64,000 nt of DNA from Phycicoccus sp. HDW14 (lineage in GTDB: Bacteria; Actinomycetota; Actinomycetes; Actinomycetales; Dermatophilaceae): assembly GCF_011383005.1 (NCBI RefSeq), contig NZ_CP049935.1, positions 1,302,001 to 1,366,000 of the forward strand, in the 5' to 3' direction. The notes beneath the pieces were generated by a model. The model made no database searches. It saw only the letters and a program-made list of their open reading frames with translations, and was not told where the DNA came from. Below are positions 39,096 through 47,769 of the stretch, one piece after another (positions within the stretch are counted from its first letter, which is position 1; the number at the start of each line of letters is the position of its first letter). The translations under genes and the position numbers were made by a program.

Positions 39096-39103
39096 GAAGG
39101 GAC

Positions 39104-39109
39104 ATGCTA
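39104..39109 (-). promoter_or_regulatory. -10 box for leaderless phosphatase gene
   Basis: TAGCAT on the minus strand, eight bases before GTG 39095. Confidence 0.4.
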
Positions 39110-39151
39110 GGCGCACGGGGATGCGGGCCGGGCGGGCTCCCCTCGGCCACA

Positions 39152-40165
39152 ATGGCGGACGTGATCGTCGACCGCGCCATCTACGAGGACGGGCACCGCC
39201 GCGCGTGCGGCGACCTGTCCGACGAGCTCGAGGCCCTCCGCGCCGGCGACGACCCCGCAGCGTTCCTGTGGATCGGGCTCAAGGACCCGACCCACGAGGA
39301 GTTCGACGAGGTCAACGCAGAGCTGCAGCTGCATCCGCTCGCCGTCGAGGACGCGGTCAAGGGCCGCCAGCGGGCCAAGGTCGAGCTGTACGACGACACC
39401 GTCTTCGTCGTCCTCAAGCCGCTGCGCTACATCGACCGCACCTCCGACATCGAGACCGGCGAGGTGATGGTCTTCGTCGGCGACCGGTTCGTCGTCACCG
39501 TGCGCCGCGGCGAGCTGACCCCGCTGACGGGCATCCGCAAGGAGCTGGAGGCCGACCGGGTCGCCCTGGGCCACGGGCCCCTCGGGGTGCTGCACCGGGT
39601 CCTCGACCGGGTCGTCGACGGGTACGTCGAGATCGACGGCGAGGTCGAGACCGACCTCGACGAGATCGAGAGGGCCGTCTTCTCCGACGGGCGCACCGAC
39701 ACCGGGTCGATCTACCGGCTCAAGCGCGAGGTCCTCGAGTTCCGCCGGGCCGTCATGCCCCTGGCCGAGCCGTTGCGGATGCTCTTCAGCTCGCCGCGCT
39801 CCCCCGTGCCCGAGGGCGAGCTGCGGCTGCAGATGCGCGACGTGTCCGACCACCTGCAGGGCGTCATCGACCACGTCGAGTCCTACGACGACCTGCTCAC
39901 GGGCATCCTGTCGGCTCACCTGGCGCAGGTCTCGGTGCAGCAGAACGACGACATGCGACGCATCTCGGCGTGGGTCGCCATCGCCGCGCTGCCGACGATG
40001 ATCGCCGGCGTCTACGGGATGAACTTCGAGTACATGCCCGAGCTCGGGGCGAGCATCCACCTGGGGGACGGCGAGTTCCGGTACGGGTACTTCGTCGTGC
40101 TGCTCGTGATGGTCGGCGCCTGCACGGTGCTGTACCGCGCGTTCAAGCGCAGCGGCTGGCTCTGA
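39152..40165 (+). CDS. corA: CorA-type magnesium/cobalt transporter
   Basis: 337 residues. Large soluble N-terminal funnel domain, then two C-terminal helices; the signature YGMNFEYMPE follows the first helix (VAIAALPTMIAGVYGMNF). Ends with the basic KRSGW tail. Conducts Mg2+ and possibly Co2+/Ni2+, which may matter next to the cobalt uptake operon. ATG 39152 chosen to match family length. Confidence 0.94.
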   Translation: MADVIVDRAIYEDGHRRACGDLSDELEALRAGDDPAAFLWIGLKDPTHEEFDEVNAELQLHPLAVEDAVKGRQRAKVELYDDTVFVVLKPLRYIDRTSDIETGEVMVFVGDRFVVTVRRGELTPLTGIRKELEADRVALGHGPLGVLHRVLDRVVDGYVEIDGEVETDLDEIERAVFSDGRTDTGSIYRLKREVLEFRRAVMPLAEPLRMLFSSPRSPVPEGELRLQMRDVSDHLQGVIDHVESYDDLLTGILSAHLAQVSVQQNDDMRRISAWVAIAALPTMIAGVYGMNFEYMPELGASIHLGDGEFRYGYFVVLLVMVGACTVLYRAFKRSGWL

Positions 40166-40202
40166 CGCGTCCTCCGCCCGGGGCGGCGCGGGACGGCGTG
40201 GC

Positions 40203-41066
40203 TCAGGTCGCGGTGATCCAGCCGGCACCGAGCGCGACGGCCAGGACGAGGCCGAGGGCCACGCGGTACCAGACGAACGGGCGCAGCGAGTTCGAGGCGA
40301 CGAAGCGCAGCAGCCAGGCGATCGAGGCGTAGGCGACGCCGAAGGCGACGACGATGCCGACGATCATCTGCCCGGGGCCGAGCGCGCTGAGGTCGTGGCG
40401 GGCGTCGACGAGCTCGAAGAGCCCGGCCGCCGTGAGGGCCGGGATGGCCATGAAGAAGGAGAGCTCGGTGGCCGTGACGCGGTCGATGCCGCGGGCCAGG
40501 CCGGCCGAGATCGTCGCCCCGGAGCGCGACACACCGGGGATGAGGCTGAAGCACTGGACGAGACCGATGACGATGCCGTCGCGCAGCGTGAGGTCGCCCT
40601 CCTCGCGGTGCTCGCCGCGCGCCTCGAGCTCGTCGTGGCGGCGCTCGGCCCACCAGATGACGCCGCTCCAGAGCACGAGCGCGACCGCCACGACCCAGAG
40701 GCTGCGCAGCGGCCCGGAGATGACGTCCTTGAGGGCGAAGCCGACGATGCCGACCGGGATCGACCCGACGATGACGACCCACGCGAGGCGGTAGTCGCGC
40801 TCCTCACGACGTGCGCTGTCCCCCAGCCCCCGCACCCAGGCCATGAAGAGGCGGGCGATCTTGCGCGCGAAGTAGAGGAACGTCGCCGCGATGGCCCCGA
40901 TCTGGATGATCGCCGTGTACGCGGTGACGGCCTTGGCGTCGACCGGCAGGCCGAGGAGGTGCTCCGTGATCGTCAGGTGGCCGGTGGAGGAGATCGGGAG
41001 GAACTCGGTGAGTCCCTCGACGATCCCGAGGACGACGGCCTGCAGGTAGGTCAGCTCGATGGGCAC
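40203..41066 (-). CDS. uppP: Undecaprenyl-diphosphatase UppP (BacA)
   Basis: Recycles the undecaprenyl carrier for peptidoglycan synthesis; 287-residue membrane protein. Signature EGLTEFLPISSTGHLTI and the second motif PGVSRSGATISAGLARG are present. GTG 41066 has a TAGGCT box six bases upstream. As in M. tuberculosis (Rv2136c) it is close to the phosphatase/DUF3090 set. Confidence 0.97.
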   Translation of the reverse strand: MPIELTYLQAVVLGIVEGLTEFLPISSTGHLTITEHLLGLPVDAKAVTAYTAIIQIGAIAATFLYFARKIARLFMAWVRGLGDSARREERDYRLAWVVIVGSIPVGIVGFALKDVISGPLRSLWVVAVALVLWSGVIWWAERRHDELEARGEHREEGDLTLRDGIVIGLVQCFSLIPGVSRSGATISAGLARGIDRVTATELSFFMAIPALTAAGLFELVDARHDLSALGPGQMIVGIVVAFGVAYASIAWLLRFVASNSLRPFVWYRVALGLVLAVALGAGWITAT

Positions 41067-41072
41067 CCGCAG

Positions 41073-41078
41073 AGCCTA
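41073..41078 (-). promoter_or_regulatory. -10 box for leaderless uppP
   Basis: TAGGCT on the minus strand, six bases before GTG 41066. It overlaps the LLM gene stop codon. Confidence 0.45.
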
Positions 41079-42125
41079 GGGGCTGACCACCTCGGCCATG
41101 AGCCGCAGGGTGGCGAGTCGCTCCTCGGTCGTCCGGGCGTACGGCGCCACGGAGAGGGTGGTGACGCCCGCGTCGGCGTACCGGCCGACGCGCTCGGCGA
41201 TGCGCTCGGGCGGGCCGAGCAGGGCGGTGGCGTCGGCGAGCTCCATCGGGACGGCGGCGGCGGCGTCGCGGGGGCGGCCGGAGAGGTAGAGGTCCTGGAT
41301 GGTGTCGGCGGCCTCGTCGAAGCCCATCCGGCGGGCCAGCCGGTTGTAGAAGTTCTGCTCGCGGCTGCCCATCCCGCCGATGTAGAGGGCGGTGTACGGG
41401 GCGACGGCGGCGCGTGCGGACTCGAGGTCGTCGGTGACGACGACCGGCACGGTGGCGACCGTGTCGAAGCCGGCCATCGGGTCCTCGGGGGTGCCGCGAC
41501 CGGCCGCGGCGCGGGCCTCGCGGACCGAGGCGAGCTGGTCGGCGGAGTGCTCGGGCGACAGGAAGATGGCCAGCCACCCGTCGGCGACCTCGCCGGTGAG
41601 GCGCAGGTTGCGGGGTCCGACGGCGGCGAGGTAGATCGGGAGGTCCGGGCGGGGCGGGTGGATCGTCAGGCGCAGCGACTTCCCGGGGCCGTCGGGCAGT
41701 GGGAGGGTGAAGTGGTCGCCGTCGTGCTCGACGTTCTCGCGGCGCAGGGCCGAGCGGACGATCTCAACGTACTCGCGCGTGCGGCCGAGGGGGTCCTGGA
41801 AACGGACGCCGTGCCACCCCTCGCTCACCTGCGGGCCGGAGACGCCGAGCCCGAGGAGGAAGCGGCCGTTGCTCAGGGTGTCGAGGGTGGCGGCGGTCAT
41901 CGCGGTCATCGCCGGGGTGCGGGCCGGGATCTGCATGACGCCGGCGCCCAGGCCGATGTGCTGCGTCTGGGCGGCGAGCCAGGCCAGGACCGTGGGGCTG
42001 TCCGAGCCGTAGGCCTCGGCGACCCACACCGAGGCGTAGCCGAGCCGGTCGGCCTCCTGCACGAGCTCGAGGAGGTCCTCGCCCATGCCCATTCCCGCGT
42101 AGCCGCCAGCCAGTCCGAGACGCAT
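41076..42125 (-). CDS. LLM-class F420-dependent oxidoreductase
   Basis: 349 residues, complete luciferase-like barrel. Seen: LGLAGGYAGMGMGEDLLELVQ, VWVAEAYGSDSPTVLAWLA, GVMQIPARTPAMTAMTA, GRFLLGLGVSGPQVSEGWHG and PIYLAAVGPRNLRLTGEVADGWL, typical of the F420-binding methylene-H4MPT-reductase-like group. Substrate unknown. TAGCCT lies six bases upstream of the ATG. Confidence 0.92.
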   Translation of the reverse strand: MRLGLAGGYAGMGMGEDLLELVQEADRLGYASVWVAEAYGSDSPTVLAWLAAQTQHIGLGAGVMQIPARTPAMTAMTAATLDTLSNGRFLLGLGVSGPQVSEGWHGVRFQDPLGRTREYVEIVRSALRRENVEHDGDHFTLPLPDGPGKSLRLTIHPPRPDLPIYLAAVGPRNLRLTGEVADGWLAIFLSPEHSADQLASVREARAAAGRGTPEDPMAGFDTVATVPVVVTDDLESARAAVAPYTALYIGGMGSREQNFYNRLARRMGFDEAADTIQDLYLSGRPRDAAAAVPMELADATALLGPPERIAERVGRYADAGVTTLSVAPYARTTEERLATLRLMAEVVSP

Positions 42126-42131
42126 GGCCGA

Positions 42132-42137
42132 AGGCTA
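42132..42137 (-). promoter_or_regulatory. -10 box for leaderless LLM gene
   Basis: TAGCCT on the minus strand, six bases before the ATG at 42125. Confidence 0.5.
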
Positions 42138-42313
42138 GCGCGCTCGCTCGTGGTGGAGCTCGGGACGTGGTCGCGTGGTGGAGTGGTCCGTGGTCGGGGA
42201 TGGGGGGTCTGGTGAGGCGAATAAGGTTGCGGGGCAGCCTGATTAATCCTGTGGATGATGGTCGGGTGTCGGTGCTGCGGGGTAGGATGGGGGCACGAGG
42301 GGAGGGGGAGCCG
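42138..42313 (+). promoter_or_regulatory. Promoter region of the DUF222-HNH gene
   Basis: Gap with a locally lower GC content. The AT-rich stretch GAATAAGG...GATTAATCC lies at about 42218-42249, TAGGAT at 42283-42288 could serve as -10, and GGGGAGGGGGAG just before 42314 is a strong ribosome-binding site. Nothing else seen. Confidence 0.4.
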
Positions 42314-43731
42314 ATGACCACGACAGCCGCACCGCAGGACGTGCTGGATGCCGCGAGCATGACCCGCGAGGCTCTGGCCGCTCTCGCCTCGGCGGTCGGC
42401 GCGAGCGGGTCGCGCGAGGAGTGGGCCGAGGTCGTCGGGGCGCTGCAGGGTTTGGTGAACGAGGCCACGGCGGTGCAGGACTCGGCGATCGTCGCGTTGG
42501 CGGCGGTCGAGCCGGAGTGGTGCGAGGACGGCACGATCGTCGAGCTGCGCCGGGTTGCGGGTCACGTGTCGGTGGATGCGCCGGCGGTCGTGTCCGGGGT
42601 GCTGTGCCTGTCGGCGGTCGCCGCCGAGCGGCGGGTGCGCGACGCGGTCCGGCGGACCGTCGACGATCAGGCCGGTGCTGGCACCGCGACCGGGCTCGGC
42701 GGGCTGCACACCGCGATGCGCGCGGGTCGGTTGGACGGGTACCGGGCGCAGGTCGTGGCCGGTGAGCTGGAGGAGTGCCCGGCCGAGGTCGCCGCCACCG
42801 TCATCACCGCCCTCGACCCGTGGTTCGACACCGAGGACGCCACGAGGCTGCGACGCCGGGCGCGTCGGCTGCTCGCGAAGGTCTCCCCCGACCTGCTCCG
42901 GAAGCGGGCCGAGCGGGCCCGGTCCGAGTCCGGGCTGCGGCGGTGGGTCGACGAGCCCGGGGTCGACACCTGGCTGGGCACCTTCCCCTCCGAGGACGCC
43001 CGTGCCGCGTGGGCCGCGATCGACGCCCTCGCCCAGACCTACGTCACCGACGGGAGCTGCGCGACCGTCGACCGGGCCCGCGCCAAGGCCCTCACCGACC
43101 TCGTCACCGGCCAGTCCACCGTCACCACCACGGTCGTCGAACACCACGCGCACCCCGTCACCGGGGCGTTCGTCGACCCCGACGACCAGCTCGCCACCAC
43201 CGCCTACCGTCCCGGCGCCGCCCTGGCCGCGTTCGTGCGGGCCCGGGACGTGCACTGCCGCTTCCCCGGCTGCAGCGTCACCGCCCGGTACTGCGACCTC
43301 GACCACGTGATCGCCTTCCCGGCCGGACCCACCACCGCCGCCAACCTCGTCTGCCTCTGCCGGCGCCACCACCGGGTCAAGCAGCGCCCCGGCTGGAGCA
43401 CCCACCTCGACTCCGACGGCACCTACTGGGTCACCGACCCCACCGGACGAACCCGCACCACCGACCCACCCGACCAGCGCCCCACCCCACTTTCATGGAC
43501 CACCGGCGAACCCGACCCGCCACCCCCGTCCAACCCGAGCCTCGTCCTGCCCGACGGACCACACTCCAGCCTCGAGTTCACCCTCGAACACGCCGTGGGC
43601 CCACCCCAACCCCGCACCCGCTGCCGCATCGACCTCCGCCACCCCACCCGGCCCGTCGACGTCACCACCGACCACCCACGCACCCCCGCCGGCGACCCCG
43701 CGACCCCTGGCCCGACACCCCGCCCTTCTGA
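42314..43731 (+). CDS. DUF222/HNH endonuclease-domain protein (13E12-like; probable frameshift near the end)
   Basis: About 472 residues. N-terminal DUF222 helical domain, then an HNH motif: HCRFPGCSVTARYCDLDHVIAFPAGPTTAANLVCLCRRHH with the Cys pairs and DH-N-H residues. Tail is Pro/Thr/Asp-rich. As read, the frame runs on across the next two genes; restoring one G near 43698 ends it at the TGA of 43729-43731 with DPWPDTPPF, an end of the PPF type common in this family. Members are multicopy in actinobacteria (13E12 family); function unproven. Confidence 0.85.
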
Positions 43732-43796
43732 CCCGTCGCCCGCGGACCCGGCAAAAATGGATGGCGACGGCTGCGCGGCCGGGCCACGGTGGACCG

Positions 43797-44564
43797 ATGA
43801 CGAGCAGCGACCTGTGGGACCGAGAGACCGCCGACCGGTACGACGACGCGAGTGCCGGCATGTTCGCGCCCGAGGTCCTCGACCCCACCGTCCGGGCGCT
43901 GGCCGACCTCGCCGCCCTGGCGGGCGACCGGCCGGTCCTCGAGCTCGCCATCGGCACCGGACGCGTCGCCATCCCGTTGGCCGAGCGCGGGCTCGAGGTC
44001 CACGGCATCGAGCTGTCCGCCCCGATGGCCGAGCGCCTCCACGCCAAGCGCCGCCGGGCCGAGCGGCCCGACCTGCCCGTCGTCGTCGGCGACGTGGCCA
44101 CCGCGACGGCCCCCGGAGCCGGCACCTACGGCCTCGTCCTCCTCGTCTTCAACACCCTGGGCAACCTGCGCACCCAGGACGAGCAGGTCGCCGTGTTCGC
44201 CAACGCCGCCCGCCACCTCGCACCCGGTGGCCGGTTCGTCGTCGAGCTCGGGGTCCCGGGCCTGCGCCGCCTCCCGCCGGGCCAGACCGCCATCCCCTTC
44301 GAGGTGGCCGACCACCACGTCGGGTTCGACACCTACGACCCGGCCACCCAGCAGGCCACCTCGCACCACTACACCCGCGAGGCCGACGGCTCGTTCCGGT
44401 ACGGCCGGCACAACTTCCGCTACGTCTGGCCCGCCGAGTGCGACCTCATGGCCCGGCTCGCCGGGATGACCCTCGAGCGCCGCACCGCCGACTGGCACGG
44501 CACCCCGTTCACCGCGGAGAGCGGGAGCCACGTCTCGGTGTGGCGCAAGCCGACCGCGGCCTGA
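43797..44564 (+). CDS. Class I SAM-dependent methyltransferase
   Basis: 255 residues. N-terminal DLWDRETADRYDDASAGMF, SAM motif I VLELAIGTGRVAIPLAERG, motif II HGIELSAPMAERL and VVVGDVATATAP. Substrate unknown. Follows the HNH gene by 65 bases and precedes an aldo/keto reductase. Confidence 0.9.
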   Translation: MTSSDLWDRETADRYDDASAGMFAPEVLDPTVRALADLAALAGDRPVLELAIGTGRVAIPLAERGLEVHGIELSAPMAERLHAKRRRAERPDLPVVVGDVATATAPGAGTYGLVLLVFNTLGNLRTQDEQVAVFANAARHLAPGGRFVVELGVPGLRRLPPGQTAIPFEVADHHVGFDTYDPATQQATSHHYTREADGSFRYGRHNFRYVWPAECDLMARLAGMTLERRTADWHGTPFTAESGSHVSVWRKPTAA

Positions 44565-44580
44565 GGGCCTCCGACGACGG

Positions 44581-44586
44581 TAGGGT
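44581..44586 (+). promoter_or_regulatory. -10 box for leaderless aldo/keto reductase
   Basis: TAGGGT, seven bases before the ATG at 44594. Confidence 0.5.
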
Positions 44587-44593
44587 CGCCGGC

Positions 44594-45538
44594 ATGCTGA
44601 CCCGCCGCCTCGGGGCCACCGGCCTCACCGTCTCGCGGCTGGCCCTCGGCACGATGGCCTGGGGGACCCGGACCGCGCCCGAGGACGCCCGCGACCTGCT
44701 GACGACCTTCCGCGCCGCCGGCGGCACGCTCGTCGACACCGCCCACGGCTACGCCGGCGGCCTCGCCGAGGACCTGCTCGGCGACTTCCTCGAGGGCCCG
44801 GACCGCGACGAGGTCGTCGTCGTCACGAAGTCGGGCATCAGCCGGGCAGGCGGCGAGCGGGTCGTCGACTGCTCACGCCGCACCATGCTCCAGCAGCTCG
44901 ACCTCTCGCTGCAGCGCCTGCGCACCGACCACGTCGACGTCTGGCTCGCCCACACCTGGGACCCCGACACCCCGCTCGAGGAGACCGTCGGCGCCCTCGT
45001 CCACGCGTGGCAGACCGGACGGGCGCGCTACGTCGGGGTGTCCAACCACGTCGGCTGGCAGGCCGCGCGCGCGATGTCGCTGCTCGAGTCGGCGGGCGTC
45101 CCCCTGGCGGCGAACTCCGTCGAGTACTCGCTCGTCGAGCGCCGCCCCGAGCGCGAGCTCGCCGACGCAGCGGGCGCCCTGGGCTTCGGTCTGCTCCCCT
45201 GGTCACCGCTCGGGCGCGGTGTCCTCGGCGGGCGCTACCGCGGGGGCATCTCGTCCGACTCGCGCCTGGCCTCGGAGGAGTTCTCGCGCTTCGCCGGCCG
45301 GCACGTCGGCGACCACACCCGCGGTGTCGTCGAGGCCGTGCGCACCGCCGCCGAGGGCCTCGGGGTGCCGCCGGCGGTCGTCGCCCTGGCCTGGGTCCGT
45401 GACCGCCCGGGCGTCACCGCACCGGTCATCGGCCCGCGCACGACCGCCCAGCTGGCCGCTCTGCTGCAGAGCGAGGACGTCGAGCTGCCCGCCCAGATCG
45501 TCGAGGCGCTCGACGAGGTGTCGGCCGACCACACCTGA
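44594..45538 (+). CDS. Aldo/keto reductase
   Basis: NAD(P)H-dependent oxidoreductase, 314 residues, complete. Tetrad: Asp and Tyr in VDTAHGYAGG, Lys in VVTKSGI, His in WLAHTWDPDTPLE; then GVSNHVGWQ and the cofactor-binding end VIGPRTTAQL. Substrate unknown. Shares a reading frame with the damaged HNH gene upstream, but it is a separate gene with its own -10 and ATG. Confidence 0.94.
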   Translation: MLTRRLGATGLTVSRLALGTMAWGTRTAPEDARDLLTTFRAAGGTLVDTAHGYAGGLAEDLLGDFLEGPDRDEVVVVTKSGISRAGGERVVDCSRRTMLQQLDLSLQRLRTDHVDVWLAHTWDPDTPLEETVGALVHAWQTGRARYVGVSNHVGWQAARAMSLLESAGVPLAANSVEYSLVERRPERELADAAGALGFGLLPWSPLGRGVLGGRYRGGISSDSRLASEEFSRFAGRHVGDHTRGVVEAVRTAAEGLGVPPAVVALAWVRDRPGVTAPVIGPRTTAQLAALLQSEDVELPAQIVEALDEVSADHT

Positions 45539-45559
45539 CGGCGGGCGGCCGGACCGGGA

Positions 45560-45919
45560 TCAGTCGTCCTCGTCCTCGTCGTCGTAGTCGTCGTCCAGCC
45601 CGGAGTAGATCCGGCTGCCGTCGCCGTCCTCGTCGTCGTGGTCGTCGAGGTCGCCCTCGCCCTCGCGCTCACCGCTACCACGCTCGGACCCGTCGTCGGG
45701 CTCGTCGTCCTCGTCGTCCCCGGTGTAGAGGTCGAGCGGAGTCATCTCGCCGTAGGCGTCGTAGAGGGCCCCGTCGTAGTCCTCGAAGGCGTCCGCGACG
45801 TCCTCGTAGGCGGCCACGACGGCCGGGTCCTCGTCACCGCGTCGCGTGCTGCTCACCTCGAGGTGCCGCTCGAGGGCGGCGACGAGCCGGGCGAGTGCGG
45901 CACGCGGGTCAGCGGTCAT
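45560..45919 (-). CDS. Small acidic protein, unknown
   Basis: 119 residues: a helical N-terminal half (ALARLVAALERHLEVSS, VVAAYEDVADAFEDYDGALYDAYGE) and a C-terminal half made mostly of Asp, Glu, Gly and Ser, probably disordered. The N-terminal part resembles a conserved actinobacterial hypothetical. Divergent from DUF5703; TACGGT lies seven bases upstream of its ATG. Confidence 0.75.
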   Translation of the reverse strand: MTADPRAALARLVAALERHLEVSSTRRGDEDPAVVAAYEDVADAFEDYDGALYDAYGEMTPLDLYTGDDEDDEPDDGSERGSGEREGEGDLDDHDDEDGDGSRIYSGLDDDYDDEDEDD

Positions 45920-45926
45920 GGCTCGA

Positions 45927-45950
45927 ACCGTACCGGTCCTTGGGCAGAAT
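45927..45950. promoter_or_regulatory. Divergent -10 boxes for acidic protein (-) and DUF5703 (+)
   Basis: TACGGT on the minus strand (45927-45932), seven bases before ATG 45919. CAGAAT on the plus strand (45945-45950), six bases before GTG 45957. Confidence 0.4.
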
Positions 45951-46148
45951 GTGTCAGTGGCCGACTACGAGTACCTCGTCCTGGTGTTCGGGCGCGAGGT
46001 CCAGCGACAGGACATCCGCCGGACGCTCACCGAGCACGCCGAGTACGGCCACTGGGAGCTCGCCCGGACCCGCACCTACATGGGCGGCCTGACGCGGACC
46101 TGGTTGCGGCGGCGCATCATCCGCGCGCGCCGGCGCATCGACGCATAG
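45951..46148 (+). CDS. DUF5703 family small protein
   Basis: 65 residues from GTG 45951, or 63 from GTG 45957, which fits a leaderless start better. DYEYLVLVFGREVQRQDIRR is the family's typical start, followed by HAEYGHWELARTRTYMGG and a basic end RRRIIRARRRI. Actinobacterial, function unknown; often beside an M20 peptidase gene, as here. Confidence 0.82.
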   Translation: MSVADYEYLVLVFGREVQRQDIRRTLTEHAEYGHWELARTRTYMGGLTRTWLRRRIIRARRRIDA

Positions 46149-46172
46149 CGCGCCGCGACGTCGGCCAGGGCG

Positions 46173-47495
46173 TCAGCAGGTCTCGACGAGGCGCCCGAGG
46201 ACCCGCGTGCCGAAGCGCAGCGACTCGGTGGGCACGCGCTCGTCGATGCCGTGGAACATCGGCGCGAAGTCGAGGTCGGCGGGCAGCCGCAGCGGCGCGA
46301 ACCCGTAGCCGGTGATGCCGAGCAACGAGAGCGCCTTGTTGTCGGTGCCGCCGGAGAGGCAGTAGGGCAGCACCTCGGCGTCCGGGTCCTCGGTGCGCAG
46401 CGCGGCGACCATCGCCTCGACGAGGTCGCCCTCGAACGGCGCGTCGAGCGCGATGTCGCGGTGCAGCACCTCGACGTCGACGTGCTCCCCCGCCAGCTCG
46501 CGGATGGTGTCCATCAGCGCGTCCTCGTGGCCCGGCAGGAACCGGCAGTCGACGTTGGCCGACGCCTGCTGCGGGATGACGTTGTGCTTGTACCCGGCGT
46601 CGAGCATCGTCACGTTGCTGGTGTCCTGCAACGTCCCTCGCACGAAACCCTGGGCCCCGCCGAGGTGGGCGAGCAGCTCTTCGAGGTCCTCGTCGGACCA
46701 CCCGGTGCCGGTGAGCTCGGAGAGCCCGTCGAGCAGCGTGCGCACCGACGGGATGTACTCGCGCGGCCACTTGTGCTCGGCGATCCGGGCGATCGCCTCG
46801 GCGAGCCGGACGATGGCGTTCTCGTCGTTGGGGACCGAGCCGTGGCCGGCGCGGCCGTTCGCCGTGAGCCGGAGCCAGGCGATGCCCTTCTCGGCCGTCT
46901 GCAGCAGGTAGGTGCGCTGCTCCTCGCCGTGCCGGTCGGTGAACGTGACGCTGTACCCGCCGACCTCGCTGATCGCCTCGGTGACCCCCTCGAACACCTC
47001 CGGGTGCTCGTCGACGAGGAAGTGCGAGCCCTTGACGCCGCCGGCCTCCTCGTCGGCGAAGAAGACGACGACGAGGTCGCGGGGCGGGACGACGCCGCGA
47101 CGGGCCAGGTCGCGCACGACGGCCAGCATCATCGCGTCCATGTCCTTCATGTCGACGGCCCCGCGCCCCCACACGCAGCCGTCCTGCTCGATGCCGGCGA
47201 ACGGGTCGACCGACCAGTCGGCCGCGTTGGCCGGCACGACGTCGAGGTGTCCGTGGATGCACAGGGCCCCCCGGTCGCGGTCGGCGCCGGGGATGCGGAC
47301 CGCGACGCTGACCCGGCCGGGGTCGGACTCGAAGGTCTGCGGCTCGAGGCCGACCTCGCGCAGCTGCTGCACGACGTACTCGGCCGCCTCCGCCTCCCCC
47401 GGCCCGCTGCCATCGCCGTAGTTGCTCGTGTCGATCCGGATCAGCTCCTGGCAGATCCGGACGACCTCGTCCTCGGGTCGCAGCGTGTCGGTCAT
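46173..47495 (-). CDS. M20/M28-family zinc metallopeptidase (dipeptidase-like)
   Basis: 440 residues. Metal ligands in IHGHLDVVPA and GRGAVDMKDMDA, catalytic Glu pair in FADEEAGGVKG, dimerisation domain with GRAGHGSVPN, and final His in APMFHGIDERVP. Actinobacterial M20 members remove amino acids or acyl groups from small peptides. ATG 47495 with TACGGT seven bases upstream. Confidence 0.94.
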   Translation of the reverse strand: MTDTLRPEDEVVRICQELIRIDTSNYGDGSGPGEAEAAEYVVQQLREVGLEPQTFESDPGRVSVAVRIPGADRDRGALCIHGHLDVVPANAADWSVDPFAGIEQDGCVWGRGAVDMKDMDAMMLAVVRDLARRGVVPPRDLVVVFFADEEAGGVKGSHFLVDEHPEVFEGVTEAISEVGGYSVTFTDRHGEEQRTYLLQTAEKGIAWLRLTANGRAGHGSVPNDENAIVRLAEAIARIAEHKWPREYIPSVRTLLDGLSELTGTGWSDEDLEELLAHLGGAQGFVRGTLQDTSNVTMLDAGYKHNVIPQQASANVDCRFLPGHEDALMDTIRELAGEHVDVEVLHRDIALDAPFEGDLVEAMVAALRTEDPDAEVLPYCLSGGTDNKALSLLGITGYGFAPLRLPADLDFAPMFHGIDERVPTESLRFGTRVLGRLVETC

Positions 47496-47502
47496 GCCGT
47501 CC

Positions 47503-47508
47503 ACCGTA
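47503..47508 (-). promoter_or_regulatory. -10 box for leaderless M20 peptidase gene
   Basis: TACGGT on the minus strand, seven bases before the ATG at 47495. Confidence 0.45.
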
Positions 47509-47591
47509 GACCGGGCAGGCCGCCCGGTCGCCGCTGCCGGTCGGCCGCCGCGCCCGGTCCGGAGGATTTCGGTTCCGAGGCACCGACCGTG

Positions 47592-47597
47592 TATCGT
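47592..47597 (+). promoter_or_regulatory. Candidate -10 box for tRNA-Leu
   Basis: TATCGT, about 45 bases upstream of the mature tRNA 5' end; no clear -35 at ideal spacing. Confidence 0.35.
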
Positions 47598-47642
47598 TCC
47601 GGGTCGGCGGAGGGCCTCCCCAGGGCCCCTCCCGCACCACCT

Positions 47643-47730
47643 GTCCGGGTGGCGGAATTGGCAGACGCGCTAGCTTGAGGTGCTAGTGCCCGTATAGGGC
47701 ATGGGGGTTCAAGTCCCCCCTCGGACACCA
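47643..47730 (+). tRNA. tRNA-Leu (GAG anticodon)
   Basis: Acceptor GTCCGGG pairs with CTCGGAC (one G-T), D-arm GGCGGAATTGGCAGACGCGC, anticodon stem CTAGC/GCTAG with loop TTGAGGT (anticodon GAG), a long class II variable arm (TGCCCGTATAGGGCA), T-arm with GTTCAAGTC, discriminator A and encoded CCA. Reads CTC and CTT codons. Confidence 0.96.
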
Positions 47731-47737
47731 CGGTCGA

Positions 47738-47765
47738 CGGCCCCGAACCACACGGTTCGGGGCCG
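47738..47765. terminator. Hairpin terminator after tRNA-Leu
   Basis: Perfect 12-base stem CGGCCCCGAACC / GGTTCGGGGCCG with loop ACAC, eight bases after the tRNA and five before the kinase stop. It can serve both converging transcripts; T tract is weak. Confidence 0.8.
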
Positions 47766-47769
47766 TTCG

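Noticed and set aside
42314..45538. A single 1070-residue fusion of DUF222-HNH, filler and aldo/keto reductase
   Set aside because: The middle is out of frame over a normal methyltransferase gene. A single missing base near 43698 explains the read-through, and the reductase has its own -10 and ATG.
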